Shown piece by piece: positions 7,141 through 17,048 of a stretch of 64,000 nucleotides of DNA. Position 1 is the stretch's first letter. Every line of letters begins with the position of its first letter. Source of the stretch: Cyanobacteria bacterium SIG26 (GTDB lineage: Bacteria; Cyanobacteriota; Vampirovibrionia; Gastranaerophilales; Gastranaerophilaceae). Under the pieces are notes generated by a model that was not told where the DNA came from, searched no databases, and saw nothing but the letters and a program-made list of their open reading frames with translations. The DNA lies in contig SUTS01000001.1 of assembly GCA_015152555.1 (NCBI GenBank), forward strand, positions 206,506 to 270,505. Reading direction: 5' to 3'. The position numbers and the translations under genes are program-made.

Positions 7141-7881
7141 TTACAAATATTTACAAACTACGATAATCGGAGCATAAGTTAATTCTACTTTTTTATATTT
7201 TTTATTAAATTTATCACAGAAATCTTTCACTTTTTTAACAGTCCAAGTTTTTTCTGACAAAGAATTTACTCCGGTATGTTTCATGTGTGCCAAAAGTTCA
7301 AGAGCCGAATTAAACTGTAACGTCTCATAAAATTCTTCACAATACAAGACCTCAAACCCTAATTTTACCAAAGTTTCTTCTATTTCTGATTTTGTTTGGT
7401 ACTTGAGCTTTAATCCGGTGATTTCTGCCAACTGTTTATAATTTGACGGTCCAAACGTTGAAAAAGCCAAAATACCTTCTTTTTTTAATGAGCCTCTTAT
7501 GATTTCTAAAGCTTTTTCTAAATTATCAAACCACTGGAACATCGCATTTGAAACAATTAAATCCATTTTCTTTTGAGGTTTGATTTTTAACGCATTACCA
7601 CACAAAAAATTCACATCAGAAACATAACGCGAAACATACATTTTTGATTTTTCAACTAAATCATTTGCATAAAAATTCTTATACACTAAACTTGAGCAAA
7701 TACGTTTTGTTAAAAGTCCGGTTCCCGCACCCAGTTCCAATATATTATCAAATTCGGAAGATATTTTAGATAATTCAATTATCATCTTGGAAGCCATCAA
7801 ATCTTGAACGAGAGCATTTTTATCATAATCGTTCATACTTTTTTCAAACTGTTTTTTTACATTTTTTAAATCGACTGACAT
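7141..7881 (-). CDS. bioC: Malonyl-ACP O-methyltransferase BioC
   Basis: SAM-dependent methyltransferase that methylates malonyl-ACP so that fatty-acid synthesis can build the pimeloyl chain of biotin. SAM-binding motif I is NILELGAGTGLLTKRI (about 46-61), followed by motif II, and the BioC-typical SNAMFQWF block (about 110-117). 246 aa, a normal length. Its start overlaps the end of bioG by 16 bp and it is the last gene of the biotin block. No bioA, bioB or bioD is present in the window. Cytosolic. No clear terminator follows. Confidence 0.9.
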   Translation of the reverse strand: MSVDLKNVKKQFEKSMNDYDKNALVQDLMASKMIIELSKISSEFDNILELGAGTGLLTKRICSSLVYKNFYANDLVEKSKMYVSRYVSDVNFLCGNALKIKPQKKMDLIVSNAMFQWFDNLEKALEIIRGSLKKEGILAFSTFGPSNYKQLAEITGLKLKYQTKSEIEETLVKLGFEVLYCEEFYETLQFNSALELLAHMKHTGVNSLSEKTWTVKKVKDFCDKFNKKYKKVELTYAPIIVVCKYL

Positions 7882-8537
7882 AATTCAATAATCTCTTTCC
7901 AGCTTTTATAATTATAAAACGGAAAATGCCCATTTGAAAGAGATATTACAGTAGTGTTACTTTTCTTATGACAATTTGTTTGGTTTCGGGATGGGATTAT
8001 TTTATCAAACTCACTGACTAACGCGACATCATAGAATTTTTCATCACCAATTTCAGTACTTTTTATCAATTCATACAGATTTTCAAGTTCAGAAACCCTA
8101 TTTTCAATTGTTCGTTGAACAGGATTATTTTCATACTTTTTATAATCATTTGCATCATAAAATACATTTTGATAAAATTTACCTTCCAACCCTTTTTGAG
8201 CATGTTTTAAAGTCAACTCAAACATCCTGACCGGTATCCCAAACTCATCATCAACAGGTGAGATTGTACCATTAATGGCAATTTTATAATCAAAATCTTT
8301 GAATTTTTCCATCATCAACGCCGCAACAAAAACCCCCATTGACCAAGTTATTAAATATTTTTTTTCATAAACTGACAAATCCAAATCTAATTCTGAAATC
8401 TCATTGTAATCAAAAACAATAATCACATCAAAATCTGCACAATCTAAAAACCTGAACGGCTTTTCATCAAAACTCCACCCCGTAAAAAATACAATTAAAT
8501 TTTTGTTATTTTTTTTATTTAATTGGCAAATTTGCAC
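7866..8537 (-). CDS. bioG: Pimeloyl-ACP methyl ester esterase BioG
   Basis: Alpha/beta-hydrolase of the BioG (DUF452) type, which removes the methyl group from pimeloyl-ACP methyl ester to end the BioC-started pathway. The FFTGWSFDEKPF segment near the N-terminus is typical of BioG; the nucleophile lies in TWSMGVFVA, and a C-terminal NGHFPF provides the catalytic His; an acidic residue of the triad is likely in SEFDKIIP. 223 aa. Its start overlaps bioF by 23 bp and its end overlaps bioC by 16 bp, which supports coupled translation of the three genes. BioG stands in for the BioH of E. coli. Confidence 0.88.
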   Translation of the reverse strand: MQICQLNKKNNKNLIVFFTGWSFDEKPFRFLDCADFDVIIVFDYNEISELDLDLSVYEKKYLITWSMGVFVAALMMEKFKDFDYKIAINGTISPVDDEFGIPVRMFELTLKHAQKGLEGKFYQNVFYDANDYKKYENNPVQRTIENRVSELENLYELIKSTEIGDEKFYDVALVSEFDKIIPSRNQTNCHKKSNTTVISLSNGHFPFYNYKSWKEIIELCQSI

Positions 8538-9648
8538 CTAAAATCTCCTTTAAAATAACTAATTCAACATCTTCAATTCCGCAGGTTAATGAAAGTCTTA
8601 TTCTTGATGTCCCAACAGGCACAGTCGGAGGTCTTATCGGTAATGTAAAATAACCGTTTTGGTATAATATATCACACATCTCTACCGTATTGGCATTATC
8701 ACCAATAATAACAGGTATAATATGACTATCACTACCAAAACAACGACCAAGTTCAAGCATTTTTTGCCGTTTTTCAAAAGTATTTGGTAATTTATTTTCA
8801 ATAATCCACTTTGAAAAGGCAACATTAATTGGAGGTAGCGCGGTTGAAAAAATAAAAGAACGAGATTTATTCACAAGAAAATCTACAAGAACACTAGCTC
8901 CAACAACAAAAGCTCCCATTGAGCCTATCGCTTTCCCAAATGTTCCTACTATCAAATCAACTTTTTCTAACAAACCTAACTGTTCACATACACCCAAACC
9001 CTTTTGTCCAAAAACACCAAAAGCATGAGCTTCATCAACAATAACTATGCAATTATACTTTTCTTTTAACTCGACAATTCTTTTTAAATTTGCAATATCA
9101 CCATCCATAGAAAATACACTTTCCGTGATTATAAACGCATTTTTATAATTATTTCGCTCTCTTGATAAAAGATTTTCTAAAGCTTCCATATCATTGTGCG
9201 GATATCGAAAAAATTTACCGCCTGACAATTGCATCCCGTCAATTATACTTGCATGATTTAATTTATCAGAAAAAATAACATCACCTTTTTGGCATAATGC
9301 TGCGGAAATTCCAACATTAGCGTGATATCCACTATTAAACAAAAGCGCAGATTCCTTTTGGTATAAATTCGCAAGCAACTGTTCTAATTCAAAATATACA
9401 GGCAAAGTCCCGGTTAATAATCTTGCAGAAGCACTACCAAAAGAATATTTAGCACCCATATCCGATAAAAATTCTTCCGTAATATGATTATTATCTGCAA
9501 AATTTAAATAATTATTAGAGGATAAATTAAGTAACTTTTTACCCTTATAATAAACGTATTTCTCATCTTTCGACTCAAAACCTTTCACCTGTCTATAATG
9601 AAAGTCCGATTTTAAACATTCTAAAATTTGCGAATAATCAGAATACAT
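8515..9648 (-). CDS. bioF: 8-amino-7-oxononanoate synthase BioF
   Basis: PLP enzyme that condenses pimeloyl-ACP with L-alanine to 8-amino-7-oxononanoate. Family features: NSGYHANVG, DKLNHASIIDG, IVIVDEAHAFGVFG with the PLP-binding Asp/His, and GTFGKAIGSMGAF with the Schiff-base Lys; a C-terminal VGTSRIRLSLTC closes the domain. 377 aa. ATG 9648 is preferred to the TTG one codon earlier. The prmC stop codon lies three bases upstream, so expression is coupled within the operon. 2-amino-3-ketobutyrate ligase is a close relative, but bioG-bioC next door settle the assignment. Confidence 0.92.
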   Translation of the reverse strand: MYSDYSQILECLKSDFHYRQVKGFESKDEKYVYYKGKKLLNLSSNNYLNFADNNHITEEFLSDMGAKYSFGSASARLLTGTLPVYFELEQLLANLYQKESALLFNSGYHANVGISAALCQKGDVIFSDKLNHASIIDGMQLSGGKFFRYPHNDMEALENLLSRERNNYKNAFIITESVFSMDGDIANLKRIVELKEKYNCIVIVDEAHAFGVFGQKGLGVCEQLGLLEKVDLIVGTFGKAIGSMGAFVVGASVLVDFLVNKSRSFIFSTALPPINVAFSKWIIENKLPNTFEKRQKMLELGRCFGSDSHIIPVIIGDNANTVEMCDILYQNGYFTLPIRPPTVPVGTSRIRLSLTCGIEDVELVILKEILGANLPIK

Positions 9649-9651
9649 CAA

Positions 9652-10485
9652 TTACACCTGACCCCAAATCACTCTTTCAATATTTGCTAAATCTTTCAAT
9701 ACTTGAATATTTTTAAAGCCATTTTTATTCATGATTTCAGCAACCTCACGAAATTGTCCAATTCCAAGTTCAAACATCAAATACCCGCCCTCGACTAAAA
9801 ATTCCGGTGCCGTTTTTGTGATTTTATCATAAAACTCTAACCCTTTTTCATCACTTGTATACAATGCCAATTCCGGTTCAAATGTAACTTCTTTTTGAAT
9901 ATTATTTTTCATCATAGGCGGGATATACGGAGGATTTGAAACTATAATATCAAATTTTTCCTCCGGTCTGATTTTAGAAAACAAATCAGATTTTCTAAAA
10001 GAAGCGCGATTGAACAATTCCATTTTTTCCATATTTGAAAAAGCCACATGTAAAGCCTCAGTTGAAATATCTGCACCAACAACTTGAGCCTGAGTATACT
10101 TGGCAATCATACACGCTATGCAACCAGAACCGGTACACATATCCAAAACTGATTTAAAATTATTTTTCTCAATAATTTCAATAGCTTTTCTTACCAATAA
10201 TTCAGTTTCATCACGCGGAATTAATACATCTGAAGAAACATTAAATTTCTCACCCATAAAATCAGCAAGCCCTATAATATGCTGAATAGGTTGGTGAGTT
10301 GCCGCTCGTAATTTAGCCTTTTCCTCTACAAGTTTAAGTTTTTCTTCATCAAACTTCTTACCCATCAAAATATCAACCAAAGAAAACCCTGCAAAATGTT
10401 CAATAAGTAATTTTACCTCAATATTTGCCTCGTTTTCTTCAATGCCTGAATCTATTAAAATTTTAACTATTTCCGGTATCAACAT
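9652..10485 (-). CDS. prmC: Release factor glutamine methyltransferase PrmC (HemK)
   Basis: Methylates the Gln of the GGQ motif in peptide-chain release factors. It has an N-terminal five-helix domain (about 1-80), a SAM-binding motif VLDMCTGSGCIACMI (about 110-124), and the catalytic NPPYIPP (about 182-188) that holds the Gln side chain. 277 aa, normal length. It sits between an unknown 170-aa gene (3-bp gap) and bioF (adjacent). The usual partner prfA is not in the window. Confidence 0.94.
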   Translation of the reverse strand: MLIPEIVKILIDSGIEENEANIEVKLLIEHFAGFSLVDILMGKKFDEEKLKLVEEKAKLRAATHQPIQHIIGLADFMGEKFNVSSDVLIPRDETELLVRKAIEIIEKNNFKSVLDMCTGSGCIACMIAKYTQAQVVGADISTEALHVAFSNMEKMELFNRASFRKSDLFSKIRPEEKFDIIVSNPPYIPPMMKNNIQKEVTFEPELALYTSDEKGLEFYDKITKTAPEFLVEGGYLMFELGIGQFREVAEIMNKNGFKNIQVLKDLANIERVIWGQV

Positions 10486-10488
10486 AAT

Positions 10489-11001
10489 CTATTCTTCTTC
10501 CATTATTTCATTTTTATAATAATCATTATATTCTTTTATGATTCTATCAATCTCATCTCTGGCCTCAAGTTTCGATGTTAATTCTTTTGGCTCTATATTA
10601 TATTTTTTACACAATCGTTCATAATAGTAAAGCTGTTTTTTTGTCGGAGCATCTTTTGACATTTTCACTTCTTGTAAAAACTTCCTTTTTTTCTTTTCAA
10701 ACTCCTTATTAGCCTCTATTATCGGTCGTTGTTTTTCTTTATAATTGTAATAGCATATACATTCTTTTATATATTTTAAAGTATCCGACTTAAATAACTG
10801 TTCATCAATGACACCTTCTAAAAATTGAAATCTGGAAGATTGCAAATCTAAATAATATTTTTCATCCGCAATAAAACTTTCTAAAATTTCATCCGCAGAC
10901 AAATCCAAACTACGTTTTACAAGTGCTCTTAAATAATTGCAGACCGCAGATTTTTGAGTTTTTGAAAAAGACAAATAAATTTGTTTTTTTATTTCGTACA
11001 T
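10489..11001 (-). CDS. Unknown helical 170-aa protein
   Basis: Not confidently recognised. Almost wholly alpha-helical and lysine-rich with a predicted coiled coil around residues 95-115. The C-terminal segment (about 118-160) has the pattern 'APTKKQLYYYERLCKKY ... LTSKLEARDEIDRII', a spacing also seen in small domains such as DUF3072, possibly a nucleic-acid or protein-binding helix bundle. No signal peptide. It lies 12 bp after the AsmA-like gene and 3 bp before prmC, inside the operon. Its link to either is unknown. Confidence 0.7.
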   Translation of the reverse strand: MYEIKKQIYLSFSKTQKSAVCNYLRALVKRSLDLSADEILESFIADEKYYLDLQSSRFQFLEGVIDEQLFKSDTLKYIKECICYYNYKEKQRPIIEANKEFEKKKRKFLQEVKMSKDAPTKKQLYYYERLCKKYNIEPKELTSKLEARDEIDRIIKEYNDYYKNEIMEEE

Positions 11002-11013
11002 AATAAAATACCC

Positions 11014-14000
11014 TTAATCTTTAATCCAACGGAAAGATTTAACATAATTACTGCCATTAATATCCCCAACGATTTCAGCTTTAAACACCCTTAATGTATT
11101 GGTTTTATCAAAATTCGGGATTTTATGAATATTACTTGTTGATGTCGGATTAATCTCATTAATTTTAATTCCTGGAATTGTATTAAATAAAGTATTTAAT
11201 GATGAATTACCAATTTTACCTAAAATTGTAGAGAAATTTTTAGACAAACTGCCATAAACTTCCATATTTGCCATCAAAGTAGCAATATTATACGTTCCCG
11301 TCAAATACATATTCAAATCTTTACCGGCAGAATATACTTGAATATCATTAGCTACACCGTCTTTTACCTGCACCTGACCACTTATACTTGAAAAATTCCC
11401 TGTCTTTAACGGAGTAATCAAATCAATAATTCCATTTATTGAAACACCAGTTACACCACTTGTTATTAAATTCCCAGCTTTTAACAAATATTCTAAAGAA
11501 CCAAGCTTTGGCATCTTTCCGTCAAGAACTTCGAACTTACCTTCACCTGATAATGTATTGATACAATCAACACTGGATGCTCCTACACAAGCCACATTCA
11601 AATCACCGGTAACAATTCCATACATTTGCCCCGGCATATCAAAAAAGTTTTCCGCAATAATTTGAGCATCCGCATTATTAACAGACATCGCTGCATTCAT
11701 CTGCAAATTATTTAAATTGTATGACATTGAACCATTCACCACACCATTTGCAATATTAAAACTGTAGTTATCAATATTAAACAATTGATTTTCATCCAAA
11801 TAAAAGTGAGATTTAAAATCAGTAGCATTAGCTTTTTTTATAATAATTTTATCTGCAGTAATATCAGCATTTTTTATAATCAAAGAATTTGGTTCAAGAA
11901 GTTGAGTCAAATCAGATTGAGAACGATTACGGGTATTATCCGCCTCAATATCACTTAACGCAGAACTCACCACATTCATATCTAACTCATCCATAGTAAC
12001 TTGAACATCTTCAACAATTAATGGTTTAGTTGATTTATTTACAATTTTCGCATCCACATTTAAATCATTTGTAAGAACTACAGATTTTGAATTCAAATAT
12101 ATATAATCCGGTTTAAAATCAACATTAATATCACGAACAGTTGAATTAAACACCGGAATATCAATACTATTTACACTCAAAACGCCTAAAATATCAGGAG
12201 CTACAGAAGTACCATTAAGCATTAAATCCGCAGTAAATACACCTTGTTTAATAGTCGGCTTTTTGAATAAAACATTAAATATTCTTGCATTTGTAGGTTG
12301 ATTTGTCTTAATTCTAAAATTATTAAAACCAATTACATCTGAATCAATCAATGAAACCTCTCCCGAAGCTTCTAATTGATTCTGTTTTGAAATCTTTTTA
12401 TTTTGAGATGTTATAATTTGATTATATTTTAGTGAATTTAATTTTAATTTTGAAGGATAAAGTACGGCATTGGTTTCAATAGATAAAGGATTGGTTGAAA
12501 GTCCATCTTCACTCATTGTTCCGGTTGGAGCCCCGGCTAGAGTTGCGCCCATATAATATAACGAAGAATTTTCAGCAATATCTAAGACTGATTTCACACC
12601 TAACGCATTAATCGGCCCATCTAATTTGGCATTAAGATTAATATCGCCTTTTGTTTTTACAGGATAAACCGAATGTAAATTAAAAAACCTATCAAAAAAC
12701 TGCTGCGTCAATTTTGAACTTATATTCAAATGTAATCTTGGATTTGAGCTATAAATATCTGATATTCGACCATTGACAAATACCGGCATAGAACTAACTG
12801 TCGAATTAACTCTATCTAAATACAAATTATTATCCCGAATATTAGCATTCCCATTAAGTATTTTTACTTTTGCACCAAAAGGTTTAATAGTAAACCCTGT
12901 ATTAGATATATCCGTATTAGCATTTATCCTATTATTAGAAATCGTACCTTTAACATCAATAACCCCATACAAATCAGATACACTATCAAGCAAAAACTGT
13001 ACATCTTTTGACAATTTGAGCTCATCTTTAATCTCATTTATCGAACTAATGTCAAAATCCTTAAAATTAAAATCCGCACTAACAATATTCATTTCTTCTT
13101 TATCTAAATCTTTTGAGACAAAAGATAATGAACAAGGATTTCCATGAAAATAGCCCTTTAAAAGCGAAGAAGAAAGGAAACCGTTTCGAATATTAAAAGT
13201 CCCACCATCAAACCTTACCGGATTATCAGATCCAATATTTGGAATCAATTTCCCTTGCGCATAAATTTTATCATAATCAATTTCACCATCCTTGGCGAAA
13301 CCCTTATATCCACCATTTGCAGAAACAAAAATTTCACCAATTTCATTTTGATACGGCAGAGTGGGTTTATCACTCAACAAATCAAATATATCATTGAGTG
13401 CAACCTTATCAGACTGAGCTTTCAAATCTAATTCTGAATTTGAACCCGTGCCATAAACATGTACTTTTGAATTACGAACATATCCTGTTACATCATAATC
13501 CGAATTGTATTGATCAAAATTAACAACACCATTCACATTTTTAAACGGTAAAAATGTATCTTGCAAAACAGTAGTTGCATTATGCAAGGTTACTGTACCT
13601 TTTGCAAATAAATCCTCACCAAAAACAACTTCTGCTGCATTTTTTGAAACCCCATAAATATGCAAAAATACATCTGCAATCCCTTGAGGTTTTGTAAATG
13701 GTTTAATCGCAGTTTGTACATCAACCAAAATTGGAGACGAATTTATTATTTTTACTAAATCTTTAATATCTTGAGATTTTGTAGACACATAAACATTCAA
13801 CTGCCCCATAACAACACAGTCACCATAGATTTCAATTGGTTTACCTTTTACAAAAGCTTGATATGTCTTAAATGTAACCTTGGTATCGTCAAAAACAACT
13901 TCACCTGAACCATTATTAAGAACCAAATTATGTATCTCATTGAAAGCTGCCGTAGCTTTTCTAAAATTAATCCTGCCCCAAATATGCGGATCAATTTTTC

Positions 14001-15519
14001 GACCTGCCGAACGTATATCCACATTGCCAAGTCCACTAAATGTCATCAAAGGTACCGGTCCTAATTGGAAGTTCAATATCTCATGCAGCGGAACCAAAAC
14101 TTCTTGAACCGGTGCCAAGTCGACAGAATCAGTACTTTTGACTTCAATTTCCGAGTATTTAGAACCGTCGATTTTGAATTTTCCCTTAACTGAAACACTT
14201 TGATTATTAGCTAACGGGCCAAATGCGTCCAACTGCATTTCCTGGTCTTTAAACTTCATATCAACAGTTATATTAGCTGGAGCATTTTTAATCGGGTGAA
14301 TTAAATAAGCATCATCTAATTTCACAAATCCATTAACATGAGGCCTATTACCTTGACCCACAAACGATAAATCCGCGTCACCATTTCCATATAAAACATA
14401 TTTTTTCAAATTATATAGATTAAATTCCGGTAAAACTTTTGGCGACCAAGGGAAAATTGCAACAACATCCTCAAGCCTTGTTTCATTTACATTTGCCTGA
14501 ATATTATATTTTGGAGTACCATTGCCAATATTATATACTTTTCCATTCAAATTTATATGAATCTTATTCGAATTAAGATTTACTTTTTCAAATACAACAC
14601 CATTTTCAACTGTAGTAAAATTCACATTGGCAGATAATTTATCATCATATATTACAGATGAAGCTTTATCATCACCTATAATTTTAAGCCCTTCCGTCAG
14701 AATCGTTACGGCAACATTTTTATGCCCAAACTTTTCAGACGTAGTATTTGCGTCAAAATTTAAAATTCCACCTAATGTTTTAATTTTATTTTTAGTTAAA
14801 ATACACACATAATCTGAAATTGTAGCTAAATCAAAATCTTTAATATTCGCATCTATTTTCAAATTATCTTCAGAAATACTATTTATAGGTAATTTTACAT
14901 CAATATCGGCAAATATATCAGTTTGCTTGTCATTAACTTTCAATATACTTTTTGTCGCAAATTTAATTTGCTTATTCTGAACATATTTACCCTGCTCAAA
15001 ATAATCCCCACTTAACGAAACTTTTTGATTGTTTTTTTTATCATCCAAATTTATAATATATGGACCTAAATTTAAATCCATTTTAGACAACATAAACTCA
15101 GATTTTTTTTCGCTTTTAAAATCACTTAATAAATACTGTCCAATTAAGAACTTCGATTCTTTATTCAACGAAAAATTCAATTCTTCTTGCGTAGCAGAAA
15201 CTTTTGTAATTTCAAATTTCTTCATCAAAAGCGGTAACAATTTCAATTTCAACTTTGGGTTTGCAACACTTAAAGCATTTGTACCATCATCATTCAAAAG
15301 CGCAATATTATCACTTTTAATCCAAACAGAAGGAAACCAACCCATAGACAAAGACGGATTTCCTATATCAACATTACATCCTGATTTTTCTTTAATAATT
15401 TGTTCAATATAAGATTTATGAGCTTTTATATTTACAGCAGCAGGAATACCCCACGTATATAACCCGCAAGTCACTGCAACTATACCCAAAACTGTTATAA
15501 GCTTCCACTCTTTTTTCAT
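11014..15519 (-). CDS. Large AsmA/TamB-family envelope protein
   Basis: 1501 aa. An uncleaved signal anchor (about 6-28, LITVLGIVAVTCGLYTW) is followed by an AsmA-type N-terminal segment (about 30-130) and then a very long run of beta-strand repeats, ending in an AsmA-like C-terminal domain (about 1280-1440, including LSGEGKFEVLDGKMPKLGSLEYLL). Proteins of this class (AsmA, YhdP, TamB) span the periplasm as hydrophobic-grooved beta structures that move phospholipids or assist outer-membrane assembly. First gene of the operon leading to prmC and bioFGC. On the minus strand a TATAAT box lies 13 bases before the ATG and no Shine-Dalgarno is visible, so the leader is very short. Confidence 0.85.
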   Translation of the reverse strand: MKKEWKLITVLGIVAVTCGLYTWGIPAAVNIKAHKSYIEQIIKEKSGCNVDIGNPSLSMGWFPSVWIKSDNIALLNDDGTNALSVANPKLKLKLLPLLMKKFEITKVSATQEELNFSLNKESKFLIGQYLLSDFKSEKKSEFMLSKMDLNLGPYIINLDDKKNNQKVSLSGDYFEQGKYVQNKQIKFATKSILKVNDKQTDIFADIDVKLPINSISEDNLKIDANIKDFDLATISDYVCILTKNKIKTLGGILNFDANTTSEKFGHKNVAVTILTEGLKIIGDDKASSVIYDDKLSANVNFTTVENGVVFEKVNLNSNKIHINLNGKVYNIGNGTPKYNIQANVNETRLEDVVAIFPWSPKVLPEFNLYNLKKYVLYGNGDADLSFVGQGNRPHVNGFVKLDDAYLIHPIKNAPANITVDMKFKDQEMQLDAFGPLANNQSVSVKGKFKIDGSKYSEIEVKSTDSVDLAPVQEVLVPLHEILNFQLGPVPLMTFSGLGNVDIRSAGRKIDPHIWGRINFRKATAAFNEIHNLVLNNGSGEVVFDDTKVTFKTYQAFVKGKPIEIYGDCVVMGQLNVYVSTKSQDIKDLVKIINSSPILVDVQTAIKPFTKPQGIADVFLHIYGVSKNAAEVVFGEDLFAKGTVTLHNATTVLQDTFLPFKNVNGVVNFDQYNSDYDVTGYVRNSKVHVYGTGSNSELDLKAQSDKVALNDIFDLLSDKPTLPYQNEIGEIFVSANGGYKGFAKDGEIDYDKIYAQGKLIPNIGSDNPVRFDGGTFNIRNGFLSSSLLKGYFHGNPCSLSFVSKDLDKEEMNIVSADFNFKDFDISSINEIKDELKLSKDVQFLLDSVSDLYGVIDVKGTISNNRINANTDISNTGFTIKPFGAKVKILNGNANIRDNNLYLDRVNSTVSSMPVFVNGRISDIYSSNPRLHLNISSKLTQQFFDRFFNLHSVYPVKTKGDINLNAKLDGPINALGVKSVLDIAENSSLYYMGATLAGAPTGTMSEDGLSTNPLSIETNAVLYPSKLKLNSLKYNQIITSQNKKISKQNQLEASGEVSLIDSDVIGFNNFRIKTNQPTNARIFNVLFKKPTIKQGVFTADLMLNGTSVAPDILGVLSVNSIDIPVFNSTVRDINVDFKPDYIYLNSKSVVLTNDLNVDAKIVNKSTKPLIVEDVQVTMDELDMNVVSSALSDIEADNTRNRSQSDLTQLLEPNSLIIKNADITADKIIIKKANATDFKSHFYLDENQLFNIDNYSFNIANGVVNGSMSYNLNNLQMNAAMSVNNADAQIIAENFFDMPGQMYGIVTGDLNVACVGASSVDCINTLSGEGKFEVLDGKMPKLGSLEYLLKAGNLITSGVTGVSINGIIDLITPLKTGNFSSISGQVQVKDGVANDIQVYSAGKDLNMYLTGTYNIATLMANMEVYGSLSKNFSTILGKIGNSSLNTLFNTIPGIKINEINPTSTSNIHKIPNFDKTNTLRVFKAEIVGDINGSNYVKSFRWIKD

Positions 15520-15714
15520 ATATGTTTATTATATTATAACCCATTTATTATGTGCAAGAAAATATACGGAATATTACTGATTTTTAAAGAAAAATCACCT
15601 CAATAAATGAATAATCTGTTCGGGTAATATAATCTAATCTAAAATAAAACTTTATGGGGATTTTTTAACCAATAAAACATTTAAAATATATTTATCATGA
15701 TAGTTAGGAAAATT

Positions 15715-15891
15715 ATGACAGATTTATTAAAATACACTAAACAACTCGCAGATAAAATATCTTACTATGATGCGATCATAGATTTCACACAAGATAGCCA
15801 CTGGCTTAACCCATTTTATAAACAGCCGGAAGTTACTGTCATCTGGGTCGAAACCCCGGATGACGGTAATTGGGATAGAGATTATTTATAA
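15715..15891 (+). CDS. Small acidic 58-aa protein
   Basis: Unknown family. Short, acidic and rich in aromatic residues in its second half (SHWLNPFYK, VTVIWVETPDDGNWD). Start chosen at ATG 15715 because AGGAA sits at 15706-15710; an in-frame ATG at 15697 would add six residues but has no ribosome site. It ends four bases before the stop of the converging chromate-transporter gene, with no terminator between. No signal peptide or membrane segment. Confidence 0.6.
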   Translation: MTDLLKYTKQLADKISYYDAIIDFTQDSHWLNPFYKQPEVTVIWVETPDDGNWDRDYL

Positions 15892-15895
15892 AATT

Positions 15896-16435
15896 CTACA
15901 CACCAATCAAATTAAAAGCTCCGATTAACACACCAAAAAATGCACTAACCCCCAAATAAAAAATTGCATCATATTTTTTAAAGAATGTTGATATAAACAA
16001 TATCCCAAGAAAAATTCCACCTAATAAATGCAAATTAGACGTTAATAATAATTTCAAACCAACTGCGGACAACAACGCGCAACCGGCAGGTTTTATAGCC
16101 TTTATTGCTCCTTTTACATATTTACTTGTTTTAAATTTATCCAACAATTTATATACAACAGTGGCAATTATAAATGATGGAAATACAATAGAAACGGTTG
16201 CAATTAATGCCCCTAAAATACCTGAGGTTGTAAATCCCGCAAAAGTTGCAACATTTATCCCAACAGGTCCCGGTGTGATTGAAGATACAGCAAGCATCTC
16301 CGTTAATTGTTTTGAACTATACCATCCAAAATCTTCACCTATTCTATACAAAAATGGTAATGTTGCATACCCCCCACCAAATGAGAATAAACCTATCTGG
16401 AAAAATTGAACAATTAAATGAAAATATAAACCCAT
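15896..16435 (-). CDS. chrA: Chromate transporter family half-protein (second subunit)
   Basis: 179-aa membrane protein with one CHR domain and about five to six helices. The signature FQIGLFSFGGGYATLPFLY (about 10-28), W-Y-S-S-K-Q-L-T-E and the SSITPGPVGINVATFAG block (about 51-67) match the chromate-ion transporter family. It is the second of a pair of short CHR proteins; the paired short forms are thought to assemble as heterodimers with opposite topology, replacing one long ChrA. The start overlaps the last base of the first gene's stop codon, so they are coupled. Chromate as the real substrate is uncertain in a gut-type anaerobe. Confidence 0.9.
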   Translation of the reverse strand: MGLYFHLIVQFFQIGLFSFGGGYATLPFLYRIGEDFGWYSSKQLTEMLAVSSITPGPVGINVATFAGFTTSGILGALIATVSIVFPSFIIATVVYKLLDKFKTSKYVKGAIKAIKPAGCALLSAVGLKLLLTSNLHLLGGIFLGILFISTFFKKYDAIFYLGVSAFFGVLIGAFNLIGV

Positions 16436-17013
16436 TATATTTTCACCTCATCTTCATTTTCTCTTGTAGAGAAATACCTATCAGAAACTATTTGATGGAT
16501 TATACCGGTACACAAAGCCGCAATAACTATTAACGCAAGCGGGATTTTGCCTGATAATGCAAGAAGCAAACTTACAATATATACAATCCAAGAAAACTTA
16601 TCAACAATGGCTTTTTTCCACATTTCTTTTACCGCTAAATATAATAAGAGAATAACCCCAATACCAACACCCCAAAATATATTTTGTACAAACGCTTTTG
16701 CCACTATTTCAGATAAAATTGTTGCCAAAAGAACAATAGCTAAAAACGCAGGCAATATCAAACCAACAACAGCCGCTATCGACCCTTTTAAACCTAGCAA
16801 TTTATTCCCCACAAATACTGAAATATTAGCAGCAATAACACCCGGCAAAGAAGTACTTATCGCAAAATATTCACAAAGCTCTTCCGATGTAATCCATTTT
16901 CTCTTATCAACCAGCTCATTTGTTAATAACGGCAAAATAACATAACCGCCACCTAACAATAGGGTTCCAACCTTGAAAAACGTTTTAAAAATTGTATAAC
17001 TCGTTTTATCCAT
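16435..17013 (-). CDS. chrA: Chromate transporter family half-protein (first subunit)
   Basis: 192-aa membrane protein with one CHR domain. Signatures are FFKVGTLLLGGGYVILPLL (about 12-30), W-I-T-S-E-E-L and the AISTSLPGVIAANISVFVG block (about 51-69). The C-terminal half has several hydrophobic helices and ends with a charged tail. It is the partner of the following gene. A promoter with TTTACT and TATACC boxes lies so close that transcription should begin at the ATG, and a perfect 14-bp palindrome covers the -10 box. Confidence 0.9.
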   Translation of the reverse strand: MDKTSYTIFKTFFKVGTLLLGGGYVILPLLTNELVDKRKWITSEELCEYFAISTSLPGVIAANISVFVGNKLLGLKGSIAAVVGLILPAFLAIVLLATILSEIVAKAFVQNIFWGVGIGVILLLYLAVKEMWKKAIVDKFSWIVYIVSLLLALSGKIPLALIVIAALCTGIIHQIVSDRYFSTRENEDEVKI

Positions 17014-17048
17014 AGATATGGTATACCATAAAATTACAACTCAGTAAA
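17014..17048 (-). promoter_or_regulatory. Promoter of the chromate transporter pair with palindromic operator
   Basis: On the minus strand TTTACT (17048-17043), 17-bp spacer and TATACC (17025-17020) are followed six bases later by the ATG. The perfect palindrome TATGGTATACCATA (17017-17030) overlaps the -10 box, a likely repressor site. The predicted mRNA is leaderless. Confidence 0.6.

Noticed and set aside
11014..15519. Several plus-strand frames inside the AsmA-like gene
   Set aside because: They have no ribosome sites and implausible composition, and lie fully antisense to a continuous 1501-codon gene.
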